This document shows, one piece after another, positions 7,756 to 16,356 of a stretch of 64,000 nt of DNA. Source of the DNA: CADEEL01 sp050246475 (GTDB taxonomy: Bacteria; Pseudomonadota; Alphaproteobacteria; Caulobacterales; Aquidulcibacteraceae); contig JBFWVZ010000003.1 in NCBI GenBank assembly GCA_050246475.1, positions 186,001-250,000 of the forward strand, read 5' to 3'. The notes under the pieces are model-generated. The model was not told where the DNA came from. It saw nothing but the letters and a program-made list of their open reading frames with translations, and did no database searches. Made by a program: the position numbers and the translations under genes. Each line of letters begins with the position of its first letter. Position 1 is the first letter of the stretch.

Positions 7756-9177
7756 ATGCAGCTCACCGAGAGCCGTTCCGAAGGCCTCCTCCGCGTCTAT
7801 CGCGTCGTCATTCCTGCGACGGACTTGCAGCGCGAGCTTGCCGCCAAGATCGAAGAAGTCCGCCCCCGGATGCGGATCAACGGCTTCCGCCCCGGTAAGG
7901 TGCCCGCGAGCCATATCCGCAAGGTCTATGGCCCCTCGATTATGCGCGACATCATTGACGAACAGGTCAAAAAATCGACAGACGCCTCGCTCGAGAAGGC
8001 GCAGGCGCGCCCGGCTTCGGAGCCCAAGCTCGATCTCAAGAGCGACATGAACAAGGTGCAGGCTGGAGACGAAGATCTCGCCTTCGATCTCTCCATCGAG
8101 ATCATGCCCGAATTCGAACCGACCGACACGTCGAAGCTCGCGGTGACGCGCCCGATCGCGCCGGTGGACGATGCGCAGGTCGATGAAGCGCTCGATTCGA
8201 TCGTGAAGCAGAACCGCTCGTACGAGACGAAGGCGGGCGCGGCGGCGGACGGCGATCAGCTCATCATCGACTTCCTCGGCAAGATCGACGGCGAGGCGTT
8301 TGAAGGCGGCGCGGCGGAGAAGGCTTCGCTCGTGCTCGGCTCCAAGCAATTCATTCCGGGCTTTGAGGAGCAGCTTGTCGGCGCGAAAGCGGATGAAGAG
8401 CGCGTGCTCAACATCACATTCCCCGAGGATTACGGCGCGGCGCACCTCGCCGGCAAAGCCGCGACCTTCGACATTAAGGTCCATGAAGTGAAGGGCCCGA
8501 GGGAAAGCGCCGCGGACGATGAGTTCGCCAAGCAAATGGGCTTCGAGACGATCGGCGAAGTGCGCGATCTCCTGCGCCAACGCCTTGAGTCCGATCACGC
8601 CGCGCAATCGCGCGCGAAAGCGAAGCGCGCGCTCTTCGATCAGCTCGACGCCGCCCACAGCTTCGAACTGCCGCCGCAAATGGTCGAAAACGAATTCCAG
8701 CAAATCTGGCGTTCCGTGGAGCAAGACCGCGCACAGGGCCGTCTCGATCCGGATGAAGCGGGCAAGACGGATGAAGAGCTGCGGGCCGAATACCGCCGCA
8801 TTGCCGAACGGCGCGTGCGTCTTGGACTTGTGCTCGCCGAGATCGGACGGCGCGGGAAGATCGAAGTGACCGACCAGGAAGTGTCACGCGCGGTGAGTGA
8901 ACAGGCGCGCAACTTCCCCGGCCGCGAACGCCAAGTGTTCGAGATGTATCAGAAGAACCCGGCGCTTTTGGCCAATATCCGCGCGCCCATCTACGAGGAA
9001 AAGGTCGTCGATTACATCCTGGAGCTTGCCAAGGTGACAAACCAAACCGTCACCCGCGACGAGCTCTTTGCCGACGATCCGCCGATGACGGATGATGCGG
9101 TCGCAGCCGATGCGAAGCCGAAACGAGCCAAGAAGGCCAAGGCCGAAAGCGGCGAAGAAGCCGCCGCGGAAAGCTGA
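7756..9177 (+). CDS. tig: Trigger factor, ribosome-associated chaperone and prolyl isomerase
   Basis: A 473-residue protein with the full three-domain layout. The N-terminal ribosome-binding domain carries GFRPGKVP (about residues 44-51). The FKBP-type PPIase core is at about 155-245 (DQLIIDFLGKIDG, LVLGSKQFIPGFEEQLVG). A long alpha-helical chaperone arm follows. The last 35 residues are an Asp/Ala/Lys-rich tail often present in alphaproteobacterial versions. It shields nascent chains at the ribosome exit tunnel. The start at 7756 gives MQLTESRSEGL, the conserved N-terminus; a longer in-frame reading upstream is not family-like. Tig followed by clpP, clpX and lon is the classical gene order. 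Confidence 0.97.
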   Translation: MQLTESRSEGLLRVYRVVIPATDLQRELAAKIEEVRPRMRINGFRPGKVPASHIRKVYGPSIMRDIIDEQVKKSTDASLEKAQARPASEPKLDLKSDMNKVQAGDEDLAFDLSIEIMPEFEPTDTSKLAVTRPIAPVDDAQVDEALDSIVKQNRSYETKAGAAADGDQLIIDFLGKIDGEAFEGGAAEKASLVLGSKQFIPGFEEQLVGAKADEERVLNITFPEDYGAAHLAGKAATFDIKVHEVKGPRESAADDEFAKQMGFETIGEVRDLLRQRLESDHAAQSRAKAKRALFDQLDAAHSFELPPQMVENEFQQIWRSVEQDRAQGRLDPDEAGKTDEELRAEYRRIAERRVRLGLVLAEIGRRGKIEVTDQEVSRAVSEQARNFPGRERQVFEMYQKNPALLANIRAPIYEEKVVDYILELAKVTNQTVTRDELFADDPPMTDDAVAADAKPKRAKKAKAESGEEAAAES

Positions 9178-9318
9178 GCGGCGCTAAAGCTCTGAGCAAT
9201 TGTTGAAAATCGCGGCCCGCGCCCCTCGTCAGGGCGTGCGGGCGCGCCTATGACCGCCATGTCAGATGCCTGAAGCGGGGCGCCTTGCGGCGGCCTTCTT
9301 GCAGGCAAATATGAGGGC

Positions 9319-9332
9319 GGGGTTAGAACCCC
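9319..9332. promoter_or_regulatory. Palindrome GGGGTT-AG-AACCCC just upstream of clpP
   Basis: A perfect 6-bp inverted repeat with a 2-base centre, ending 17 bases before the clpP start codon. It could be an operator or a small mRNA hairpin near the ribosome-binding site. It is too short to decide. Confidence 0.3.
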
Positions 9333-9349
9333 GATTCCGAAGGGCGGCC

Positions 9350-9985
9350 ATGAGAGACCAAATGACCACGGCTTTGAACCTCGTCCCCATGGTGATCGAG
9401 CAAACGAGCCGCGGGGAGCGCGCGTTCGATATCTTCTCGCGCCTCCTGAAAGAGCGGATCATTTTCGTGACCGGGCCGGTGGAAGACGGCATGGCCGCGC
9501 TCGTCACGAGCCAGCTTCTGTTCCTCGAATCCGAGAACCCGAAGCGCGAAATCGCTATGTATATCAACAGCCCCGGCGGGATCGTGACGTCCGGGCTCGC
9601 GATCTACGATACCATGCAATACATCCGCAGCCCCGTTTCCACGGTGTGCATCGGGCAGGCGGCCTCGATGGGCTCGCTGCTGCTCGCGGCCGGGGAGAAG
9701 GGCTTGCGCGTCTGCCTGCCGAACGCGCGCGTGATGGTGCACCAGCCCTCCGGCGGCTTCCGCGGCCAGGCGTCCGACATTGAGCGCCACGCCGAGGACA
9801 TCATCGCCACCAAGCGACGCCTCAACGAAATCTACGTCAAGCATACCGGCCAGCCGTACGAGACGGTCGAACGCACGCTGGACCGCGATCATTTCATGAC
9901 GGCTGAGGAAGCCAAGGCCTTCGGCATCGTCGATCAGGTCTATGAACGCCGTGAACTCAAGGAAGGGGCCGGGCTTTCTGCTTAA
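9350..9985 (+). CDS. clpP: ATP-dependent Clp protease proteolytic subunit
   Basis: A 211-residue serine protease that forms the double-heptamer chamber working with ClpX or ClpA. The catalytic triad is visible: Ser106 in GQAASMGS, His131 in VMVHQPSGG and Asp180 in the TLDRDHFM segment. The start at 9350 (MRDQMTTAL) follows AAGGGCGG; the ATG at 9362 is a possible alternative, and a short N-terminal propeptide is normal for the family. In Caulobacterales ClpXP degrades CtrA and is essential. The same window encodes a PopA-like protein, the adaptor class that links c-di-GMP to this protease. Confidence 0.97.
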   Translation: MRDQMTTALNLVPMVIEQTSRGERAFDIFSRLLKERIIFVTGPVEDGMAALVTSQLLFLESENPKREIAMYINSPGGIVTSGLAIYDTMQYIRSPVSTVCIGQAASMGSLLLAAGEKGLRVCLPNARVMVHQPSGGFRGQASDIERHAEDIIATKRRLNEIYVKHTGQPYETVERTLDRDHFMTAEEAKAFGIVDQVYERRELKEGAGLSA

Positions 9986-10093
9986 GCGTTAAGTTCCGCG
10001 CACTTGAGCGCCCCGTCAGCGGAGCCGCCGCCTTGCGGCCCGCCCCTTGCTATGGTCCATTCGGGCAGGGGGTGAACCGATTTGAAAGGGATG

Positions 10094-10115
10094 GCGCGCT
10101 AAGGTTGCAGCGCGC
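10094..10115. other. Stem-loop in the clpP-clpX intergenic region
   Basis: A perfect 7-bp stem (GCGCGCT with AGCGCGC) with an 8-base loop lies between clpP and clpX. No T-run follows, so it is more likely an attenuating or mRNA-stabilising hairpin than a terminator. Confidence 0.35.
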
Positions 10116-10193
10116 GGACGATATCCCAGAGGGCCATTCATCCCACCGGAAAGGGCGCGTCAGAGCCCACCCGTTCCGGTCCGAGGAGCGCTA

Positions 10194-11462
10194 ATGAGTA
10201 AGACGACGTCCAGCGGCGAGTCCAAGAACACGCTCTATTGCTCCTTCTGCGGCAAGAGCCAGCACGAAGTGCGCAAGCTCATCGCGGGCCCGACGGTCTT
10301 CATCTGCGACGAGTGCGTCGAACTCTGCATGGACATCATCCGCGAGGAGCACAAATCCTCGCTGGTCAAATCCAAGGAGGGCGTGCCCAGCCCCCGCGAG
10401 ATCAAGGAAGTCTTGGACGATTATGTGATCGGCCAGGAGCATGCGAAGCGCGTGCTCTCCGTGGCGGTGCACAATCACTACAAGCGCCTCAATCACGCGG
10501 CGAAGAACAACGACGTCGAACTCGCAAAATCGAACATCCTGCTGATCGGCCCCACGGGCTGCGGCAAGACGCTGCTCGCGCAAACGCTCGCGCGCATCAT
10601 CGACGTGCCATTCACGATGGCGGATGCGACGACGCTCACCGAAGCCGGCTATGTCGGCGAGGACGTCGAGAACATCATCCTCAAACTGCTGCAGGCCGCC
10701 GATTACAACGTCGAGCGTGCACAACGCGGCATCGTTTACATCGACGAAGTCGATAAGATTTCCCGCAAGTCCGACAATCCGAGCATCACGCGTGACGTCT
10801 CGGGCGAGGGCGTGCAGCAAGCGCTGCTGAAAATCATGGAAGGCACGGTCGCTTCCGTGCCTCCGCAAGGCGGGCGCAAGCATCCGCAGCAGGAATTCCT
10901 GCAAGTCGACACCACGAACATTCTGTTCATTTGCGGCGGCGCGTTCGCAGGTCTCGAGAAGATCATCTCCGCGCGCGGCAAAGGCTCCGCGATCGGTTTT
11001 AACGCGACCGTCCGCGATCCCGATGACCGCCGCGCCGGCGATGTGCTCCGCGAAGTGGAGCCGGACGATCTCTTGAAGTTCGGCCTCATCCCGGAGTTCG
11101 TTGGCCGCTTGCCGGTCCTGGCGACGCTCGAGGATTTGGACGAGTCCGCGCTGGTGACGATTCTGACCGAACCGAAAAACGCGCTCGTGAAACAGTACGG
11201 GCGCATGTTTGAGATGGAGAACGTGAAGCTCACGTTCCCGCCGGAAGCCTTGAATGCCATCGCCAAGAAGGCGATCGCGCGCAAAACGGGCGCGCGGGGC
11301 CTCCGCTCGATCATGGAATCGATCCTGCTCGACACGATGTTCGAACTGCCGAACATGCGCGGCGTCGAGGAAGTGGTCGTCTCGGCGGACGTCGTCGAGG
11401 GCCGCGCCAAGCCGCTGCAAATCTATTCCGAGCGCCGCAACGGCCAGGAAAGCGCGGGCTGA
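10194..11462 (+). CDS. clpX: ClpX, ATP-dependent unfoldase of ClpXP
   Basis: A 422-residue AAA+ protein at the standard family length. The N-terminal zinc-binding domain has Cys16, Cys19, Cys38 and Cys41, and binds adaptors and substrates. Walker A is GPTGCGKT (about 118-125). Walker B is IVYIDEVDKI (about 181-190). The ClpP-docking IGF-type loop is IGF in KGSAIGFNATV. The start follows GGAGCGCTA. It recognises, unfolds and threads substrates into ClpP. It sits between clpP and lon with about 200 bases on each side, so separate promoters are likely. Confidence 0.97.
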   Translation: MSKTTSSGESKNTLYCSFCGKSQHEVRKLIAGPTVFICDECVELCMDIIREEHKSSLVKSKEGVPSPREIKEVLDDYVIGQEHAKRVLSVAVHNHYKRLNHAAKNNDVELAKSNILLIGPTGCGKTLLAQTLARIIDVPFTMADATTLTEAGYVGEDVENIILKLLQAADYNVERAQRGIVYIDEVDKISRKSDNPSITRDVSGEGVQQALLKIMEGTVASVPPQGGRKHPQQEFLQVDTTNILFICGGAFAGLEKIISARGKGSAIGFNATVRDPDDRRAGDVLREVEPDDLLKFGLIPEFVGRLPVLATLEDLDESALVTILTEPKNALVKQYGRMFEMENVKLTFPPEALNAIAKKAIARKTGARGLRSIMESILLDTMFELPNMRGVEEVVVSADVVEGRAKPLQIYSERRNGQESAG

Positions 11463-11653
11463 TCAGCTGGAGCGTTGACCGATAGGCGGGCGAGGGCAGG
11501 GCCTTCGCCGCGCATACGCTTCAGCCGAGATTCAGGCTGCGAACGCGCTTCGGGGTGTGGCCTTGAAGGCGCACCCATGCGCATCCAGATTCGTTAATCT
11601 CTTAGGGTGGGCGCTTCCATGAAGGCCTGTCCTGTGGATCGGACCCGCTGACG

Positions 11654-11682
11654 TTTGTGGTTCGATTTACGAATCCCCCCAT
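11654..11682 (+). promoter_or_regulatory. Possible sigma-32 (heat-shock) promoter of lon
   Basis: TTTGTGG and CCCCCAT are separated by 15 bases and lie about 40 bases before the lon start. The CCCCAT -10 is characteristic of RpoH promoters and lon is a known heat-shock gene; the -35 match to CTTGAA is poor. The remainder of 11463-11722 shows no gene. Confidence 0.3.
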
Positions 11683-11722
11683 GCTCCGAGACCGAGAGAT
11701 TCGGAGCGACGAGGAGCCTTGT

Positions 11723-14122
11723 ATGGCCGAGACACGCGTACTTCCGGTGTTGCCGCTTCGGGACATCGTCGTTTTCCCGCACATGGCGGCGCCGCTCTTT
11801 GTGGGCCGCGAGAAGAGCGTTCGCGCGCTCGACGAGGTGATGAAGAACGACAAGCAAATCCTGCTTGCCGCACAGATCGATGCGTCAGAGGACGATCCCG
11901 CGCCCGACCGCATCTATCCCATTGGCACCGTCGCTTCGGTCGTCCAGTTGCTGAAACTGCCCGACGGCACGGTCCGCGTGCTTGTCGAGGGCGCGCGGCG
12001 CGCACGCATCACGCGCTTCACCGCGACGGACAATTATTTCGAAGCCGAAGTCGAGCCGATCGAAGAGACGAACGACGACAGTTCCGAAGCGCGCGCGACG
12101 GCGCGCGCGGTGACGGAGCAGTTCGAAGGCTTCGTCAAGCAATCGCGCAAGACGCCGCCCGAAGTGCTGCAAGCCATCGGGCAGATCACGCAGCCTGGCC
12201 GCTTGGCCGATACGGTCGCCGCTCATCTTTCGATCAAGATCGCCGACAAGCAGATGCTGCTTGAGCTCAACGATGTGCCGGCGCGCTTGGAGAAAATCCT
12301 CTCGCTCATCGAAGGCGAGATTGGGATGCTGCAGGTCGAGCGGAAAATCCGCAATCGCGTGAAGCGTCAAATGGAGAAGACGCAGCGCGAGTACTACCTC
12401 AACGAACAGATGAAGGCGATCCAGCGCGAGCTGGGCGAAGGCGATGACGGCCGCGACGACATTGCGGAGCTCGAAACGCGCATCAAGAAGACAAAGCTCT
12501 CAAAGGAAGCGCAGACGAAGGCCGAGGCGGAGCTGAAGAAGCTGCGCCAGATGAGTCCGATGTCGGCGGAATCCACGGTCGTCCGCAATTATCTCGATTG
12601 GCTCCTCTCGCTGCCCTGGGGCGTGAAAAAGAAGGTCAAGAAGGACATCGAGGGCGCCGAGAAGATCCTCAACGCCGACCACTATGGGCTTGAGAAGGTC
12701 AAGGAGCGCATTCTCGAATATCTCGCCGTGCAATCGCGCACGCAGAAACTGCGTGGGCCGATCCTCTGCCTCGTCGGCCCGCCCGGCGTCGGCAAAACCT
12801 CGCTCGGCAAATCGATCGCGAAGGCGACCGGGCGCGATTTCGTTCGCATGAGCCTCGGCGGCGTGCGCGATGAAGCTGAAATCCGCGGTCACCGCCGCAC
12901 CTACATTGGCTCGATGCCTGGGCGGATCATTCAATCACTCAAGAAGGCCAAGAGCACGAACCCGCTCTTTCTCTTGGACGAGATCGACAAGCTCGGCGCC
13001 GATTACCGCGGCGATCCCTCGGCGGCGCTTCTCGAAGTGCTCGATCCCGAACAGAACGGCACGTTCAACGACCACTATCTCGAAGTGGATTACGATCTCT
13101 CGGACATCCTCTTCATCACCACCGCGAACAGCTTGAACATGCCCCAGCCCTTGCTGGACCGCATGGAGATCATTCGCATCCCCGGCTACACCGAGGATGA
13201 GAAGGTGGAGATTTCGAAGCGCCACCTGATCGCCAAGCAGCTTGAAGCGAACGGCTTGAAGAAGAGCGAGATCAGCATCAGCGAAGATGCGGTCCGCGAT
13301 CTCATCCGCCGCTACACGCGCGAAGCAGGCGTGCGCTCGCTTGAACGCGAAATCGCGAACCTCGCGCGCAAGGCGGTGCGCGAGATCGAGCAAAAGAAAA
13401 AGACCAAGGTCGAGATCAACGCCAAGAACCTGCCCGACTATGCAGGCGTCTGGAAATATCGCTTCGGCGATATCGATCTCGAAGATCAGATCGGCGTCGT
13501 CACAGGTCTCGCATGGACCGAAGTCGGCGGCGATCTGCTGACGATTGAAGCCGTTTCCATGCCCGGCAAAGGCATGATGACGGTGACGGGGAATCTCAAG
13601 GACGTGATGAAGGAATCCATCTCGGCCGCGAGCTCCTTCGTCCGCTCGCGCGCAATTCAGTACGGCATCAAGCCGCCGGTCTTCCGCACGCGCGACATTC
13701 ACGTCCACGTGCCGGAAGGCGCAACGCCGAAGGACGGCCCGTCCGCGGGCGTGGCGATGGCTACAGCGATCGTCTCGGTTCTTACATCAACGCCCATTCG
13801 CCGCGACATCGCGATGACAGGCGAAGTGACGTTGCGCGGACGCGTCTTGCCGATCGGCGGCTTGAAAGAGAAGCTGCTCGCGGCTCTGCGCGGCGGCGTG
13901 AAGACCGTTCTCATTCCGAAGGACAACGAGAAAGACCTCGCCGACATCCCAGAGAACGTGAAGAAGGGATTGGAGATCATCGCGATCTCAACCGTCGAAG
14001 AAGCGCTCAAACACTCGCTTATTCGCCCGCTGACGCCCATCGAATGGACCGAGGAGGACGAGGAGGCCGAGGGGCGCCGCGGTGCACAATCGAAAGACGG
14101 CGAAGAGGTGCGGCCGCACTGA
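11723..14122 (+). CDS. lon: Lon protease, ATP-dependent serine protease
   Basis: A 799-residue protein, the normal length for LonA. It has the N-terminal LON substrate-binding domain (PVLPLRDIVVFPHMAAPLFVGR), a coiled-coil linker, an AAA+ module with Walker A GPPGVGKTS (about residue 353) and Walker B FLLDEIDK, and a C-terminal protease domain. The catalytic Ser is in PKDGPSAGVAM (about 679) and the Lys in GGLKEKLLAA (about 716). The start codon follows GAGGAG. It degrades misfolded and selected regulatory proteins, in Caulobacter including DnaA and CcrM. The acidic tail (EEDEEAEG) is unremarkable. It is followed by a strong terminator and hup. Confidence 0.98.
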   Translation: MAETRVLPVLPLRDIVVFPHMAAPLFVGREKSVRALDEVMKNDKQILLAAQIDASEDDPAPDRIYPIGTVASVVQLLKLPDGTVRVLVEGARRARITRFTATDNYFEAEVEPIEETNDDSSEARATARAVTEQFEGFVKQSRKTPPEVLQAIGQITQPGRLADTVAAHLSIKIADKQMLLELNDVPARLEKILSLIEGEIGMLQVERKIRNRVKRQMEKTQREYYLNEQMKAIQRELGEGDDGRDDIAELETRIKKTKLSKEAQTKAEAELKKLRQMSPMSAESTVVRNYLDWLLSLPWGVKKKVKKDIEGAEKILNADHYGLEKVKERILEYLAVQSRTQKLRGPILCLVGPPGVGKTSLGKSIAKATGRDFVRMSLGGVRDEAEIRGHRRTYIGSMPGRIIQSLKKAKSTNPLFLLDEIDKLGADYRGDPSAALLEVLDPEQNGTFNDHYLEVDYDLSDILFITTANSLNMPQPLLDRMEIIRIPGYTEDEKVEISKRHLIAKQLEANGLKKSEISISEDAVRDLIRRYTREAGVRSLEREIANLARKAVREIEQKKKTKVEINAKNLPDYAGVWKYRFGDIDLEDQIGVVTGLAWTEVGGDLLTIEAVSMPGKGMMTVTGNLKDVMKESISAASSFVRSRAIQYGIKPPVFRTRDIHVHVPEGATPKDGPSAGVAMATAIVSVLTSTPIRRDIAMTGEVTLRGRVLPIGGLKEKLLAALRGGVKTVLIPKDNEKDLADIPENVKKGLEIIAISTVEEALKHSLIRPLTPIEWTEEDEEAEGRRGAQSKDGEEVRPH

Positions 14123-14156
14123 TTCGCCCGAGAATTAAATGACTTCGGTGTAACAG

Positions 14157-14201
14157 GCCGGCGCAGCTTCGCCTTTGACAAGCTGCGCCGGCTTCTCCCT
14201 T
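14157..14201 (+). terminator. Rho-independent terminator after lon
   Basis: A perfect 13-bp stem (GCCGGCGCAGCTT with AAGCTGCGCCGGC) has a 10-base loop and is followed by TTCTCCCTT. Confidence 0.85.
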
Positions 14202-14236
14202 ATGGCCGCTGCGCCAACAAAATGGGGGCCCGAGTC

Positions 14237-14530
14237 GTGAACAAAGCAGAATTTATCAACGCGGTGGCGGAACGCACCGACGGCAACAAAACCGAAGCGG
14301 CAAAATACGTGGACGCCGTCTTCGATGCGCTCACCGATGTGCTGAAGCGCGGCGATGACGTGCGCTTGCCTGCCTTCGGCGTTTTTGCTGTCTCAGACAC
14401 GGCTGCGCGCACCGCACGCAATCCCCAGACCGGCGCCGAGATTCAGATCCCTGCCGGCAAACGCGCGAAATTCCGCCCCGGCAAAGCGCTCAAGGACGCG
14501 CTTGACGCCGCTAACGGGCGCGGCCGTTAG
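14237..14530 (+). CDS. hup: HU-family DNA-binding protein
   Basis: A 97-residue nucleoid protein. The GTG start gives MNKAEFINAVAE, the usual HU N-terminus; the in-frame ATG at 14222 would add five residues and has a poorer ribosome-binding site. The DNA-bending arm is recognisable (FGVFAVSDTAARTARNPQTG...IPAGKRAKFRPGKALKDAL). HU compacts and bends DNA as a dimer. The gene order lon-hup is common in proteobacteria. It has its own terminator at 14556. Confidence 0.95.
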   Translation: MNKAEFINAVAERTDGNKTEAAKYVDAVFDALTDVLKRGDDVRLPAFGVFAVSDTAARTARNPQTGAEIQIPAGKRAKFRPGKALKDALDAANGRGR

Positions 14531-14555
14531 ATCGCATTGTCCGGACAAGGACTAA

Positions 14556-14592
14556 GGGCGGCGGCGCGAATTGCCCGCCGCCCTTTGCTTTT
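14556..14592 (+). terminator. Rho-independent terminator after hup
   Basis: A perfect 9-bp stem (GGGCGGCGG with CCGCCGCCC) has a 10-base loop and is followed by TTTGCTTTT. Confidence 0.85.
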
Positions 14593-14638
14593 CAGCCGTG
14601 TGCGCATCGTGTAGCGAGGGCGGCGGAGAAAAAGCCAC

Positions 14639-14944
14639 ATGCTCGCGCGCATCTACCGCCCCGCAAAGAACGCCATGCAATCCGGCCGCGCCGGAACCCA
14701 TGAATGGGTCCTTGAGTTTGAACCGACCGCGCCACAAGCGCCGGAGCCGCTCATGGGCTGGACGAGTTCGGCCGATACGAACGGTCAAGTCCGCCTCACG
14801 TTCGCGACGCGCGACGAAGCCATCGCCTTCGCGCGCGCGAAAAACATTCCTCATCAGGTCATCGAACCACGCGAACCCAAGCGCATCCCCAAGGCCTACG
14901 GGGATAACTTCTCGTACCGCAGAAAAGAGCCTTGGTCTCACTAG
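14639..14944 (+). CDS. NDUFS4-like accessory protein of NADH dehydrogenase (complex I)
   Basis: A 101-residue protein with the conserved pattern of the mitochondrial 18-kDa complex I subunit family: ARIYRPAKNAMQSG, then W-x-L-E-F, MGWTSSAD, a Phe/Asp/Ala stretch FATRDEAIAFARA and the C-terminal PKAYGDNFSYRRKEPWSH. Alphaproteobacteria carry this accessory subunit away from the nuo operon, as here. It is expected to bind peripheral-arm complex I on the cytoplasmic side. It lies alone between hup and tRNA-Arg. Confidence 0.92.
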   Translation: MLARIYRPAKNAMQSGRAGTHEWVLEFEPTAPQAPEPLMGWTSSADTNGQVRLTFATRDEAIAFARAKNIPHQVIEPREPKRIPKAYGDNFSYRRKEPWSH

Positions 14945-15002
14945 GGATTAGAGTGTGGGGGTTAGGGTTTCGGGATCAGACGCTGTATTCCCGCAGAGCG
15001 AT

Positions 15003-15079
15003 GCGCCCGTAGCTCAACCGGATAGAGCATCCGCCTTCTAAGCGGACGGTTGCAGGTTCGAGTCCTGCCGGGCGCGCCA
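15003..15079 (+). tRNA. tRNA-Arg (anticodon UCU)
   Basis: A full cloverleaf is visible: acceptor GCGCCCG with CGGGCGC, D-stem GCTC/GAGC, anticodon stem-loop TCCGC-CTTCTAA-GCGGA with UCU at 34-36, and T-arm CAGGTTCGAGTCCTG. The 3' CCA is encoded. Confidence 0.96.
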
Positions 15080-15109
15080 CATCATTTCGCTAGGCAATGC
15101 AATCCAGGC

Positions 15110-15670
15110 TCACGATTGCCCGCCGATAGGGCGGTCGAGAGAACCCACATCGAGGATCGGCGCGGCATCAATGCCTTCCGCGTCGAGCAGGGCCGCCACG
15201 CGTTCCAGCGCCGAGATGACGGCCGCTTGCTCCCAATCCTGCAATTTCGCGAACCGCGCCGCAAAGCGGTCCTGCAGCACGTCCGGCGTTTCAAACACGA
15301 CGCGCCTGCCTTCGGCTGTCAGCTCCGCCGTCACACGCCTACGGTCATCGTCGTCGCGCCGCCGCACGACGAGCTTTGCGGCCTCAAGCTTGTCGAGGAT
15401 CACCGTTACCGTGGCCTGGCTGAAGCGAGAGGCGTCAGCGATCGCGCCCGCGCCGGCTTCTCCTGCGCGCGCGATCACCTGCAGCACAACCATTTGCGAA
15501 GGCGTAAGTCCTGAGCTGCGCGCCAGATCGCGCGCCGAAAATTCGGCCGCACGCAGGATCCGCCGTATCGCCACGAGGGCGTCCGCTACCCGCTCCTGCA
15601 CCCTGGAAACTCCGATCCATTCGAAAATCGAAGCGATTCTGCCCGTCGCCTCACTTTTGCGCACATCCAT
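15110..15670 (-). CDS. MarR-family regulator divergent from the ectoine operon (EctR-like)
   Basis: A 186-residue protein with a MarR winged helix: SSGLTPSQMVVLQVI, an HTH segment GAIADASRFSQATVTVILDKLE and a wing around RRRDDDDRRRVTAELTAEG. It is transcribed away from ectA with 122 bases between the starts. In several halotolerant proteobacteria a MarR protein (EctR) represses ectABC from this position, so the same role is inferred. Start choice is uncertain: the ribosome-binding site is weak and the frame stays open toward ectA. The shared AT-rich intergenic region holds a candidate operator. Confidence 0.82.
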   Translation of the reverse strand: MDVRKSEATGRIASIFEWIGVSRVQERVADALVAIRRILRAAEFSARDLARSSGLTPSQMVVLQVIARAGEAGAGAIADASRFSQATVTVILDKLEAAKLVVRRRDDDDRRRVTAELTAEGRRVVFETPDVLQDRFAARFAKLQDWEQAAVISALERVAALLDAEGIDAAPILDVGSLDRPIGGQS

Positions 15671-15686
15671 TCGTTCATTGAAGGAA

Positions 15687-15701
15687 TTGTGCGCACCACA
15701 A
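15687..15701. promoter_or_regulatory. Inverted repeat TTGTG-N5-CACAA in the ectR-ectA intergenic region
   Basis: A perfect 5-bp inverted repeat around the palindrome GTGCGCAC starts 17 bases before the regulator's start codon. Size and symmetry fit a MarR dimer site. The rest of 15671-15792 is AT-rich and should contain both divergent promoters. Confidence 0.4.
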
Positions 15702-15792
15702 ATTTCAATAAACGACGTAATATCAACACGATAGAATATACCCTCTCGGTTGAGCGGTTGACGTAATTTATTCCGCAAACTAACTAACAACA

Positions 15793-16320
15793 ATGATCGC
15801 GACTCGAGAGGAAACCCTCGACGCGTCTTCGGATGTGTCCTTGGAGCGCCCCCGGGCGGAGGACGGCGCCGAGGTGAGCGGCCTTATCGCCCGATGTCCG
15901 CCGCTCGATTGCAACTCAGCTTACTGCAATCTTCTTCAGTGCACTGATTTTGCCGGCACATGCGTCGTCGCGCGCCGCGCAGGGCGCGTGGTCGGCTGGG
16001 TGTCGGGCTATCGTCCGCCGGCCGAACGCGGCACGCTTTTCATCTGGCAAGTCGCCGTCGATCCCGCGGTGCGCGGCGCAAGGCTTGGCGAGCGCATGAT
16101 CAGGGCGATCTTCGCACGCCCGGAGCAGAGCGGCGCCACCCGGATCAGGACGACCATCACGCAAGAGAACGAATCCTCTTGGCGGCTCTTCCGCCGCGTC
16201 GCCGCCAATCTCGGCGCGCCGTTCGAAGCCGAGCCTTGGTTCCTGCATCACTCGCATTTCGCGGGCCGCCACGACACCGAACACATGGTGACGATCGGGC
16301 CCATTCCAGCGGCCGCCTGA
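15793..16320 (+). CDS. ectA: L-2,4-diaminobutyrate N-gamma-acetyltransferase
   Basis: A 175-residue GNAT-fold enzyme making N-gamma-acetyl-2,4-diaminobutyrate, the second step of ectoine synthesis. Family signatures are CPPLDCNSAYCNLLQCTDF near residue 35 and the acetyl-CoA segment WQVAVDPAVRGARLGERM, followed by TTITQENESSWRLFRR. It is the first gene of the ectABCD-ask operon. The start is supported by family alignment, but the upstream sequence (ACTAACTAACAACA) has no clear ribosome-binding site, which may mean inefficient or regulated translation. Confidence 0.96.
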   Translation: MIATREETLDASSDVSLERPRAEDGAEVSGLIARCPPLDCNSAYCNLLQCTDFAGTCVVARRAGRVVGWVSGYRPPAERGTLFIWQVAVDPAVRGARLGERMIRAIFARPEQSGATRIRTTITQENESSWRLFRRVAANLGAPFEAEPWFLHHSHFAGRHDTEHMVTIGPIPAAA

Positions 16321-16356
16321 GCGCCGCGTCAAACAAGCAAAGTCACGGAGGGCAAT

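Noticed and set aside
10191..11420. 409-codon antisense frame over clpX
   Set aside because: Shadow frame of a high-GC gene. The clpX strand has all AAA+ and zinc motifs.
15003..15110. tRNA-Arg as an attachment site for a genomic island carrying the ectoine genes
   Set aside because: No integrase and no repeat of the tRNA 3' end is seen downstream, and base composition does not change.
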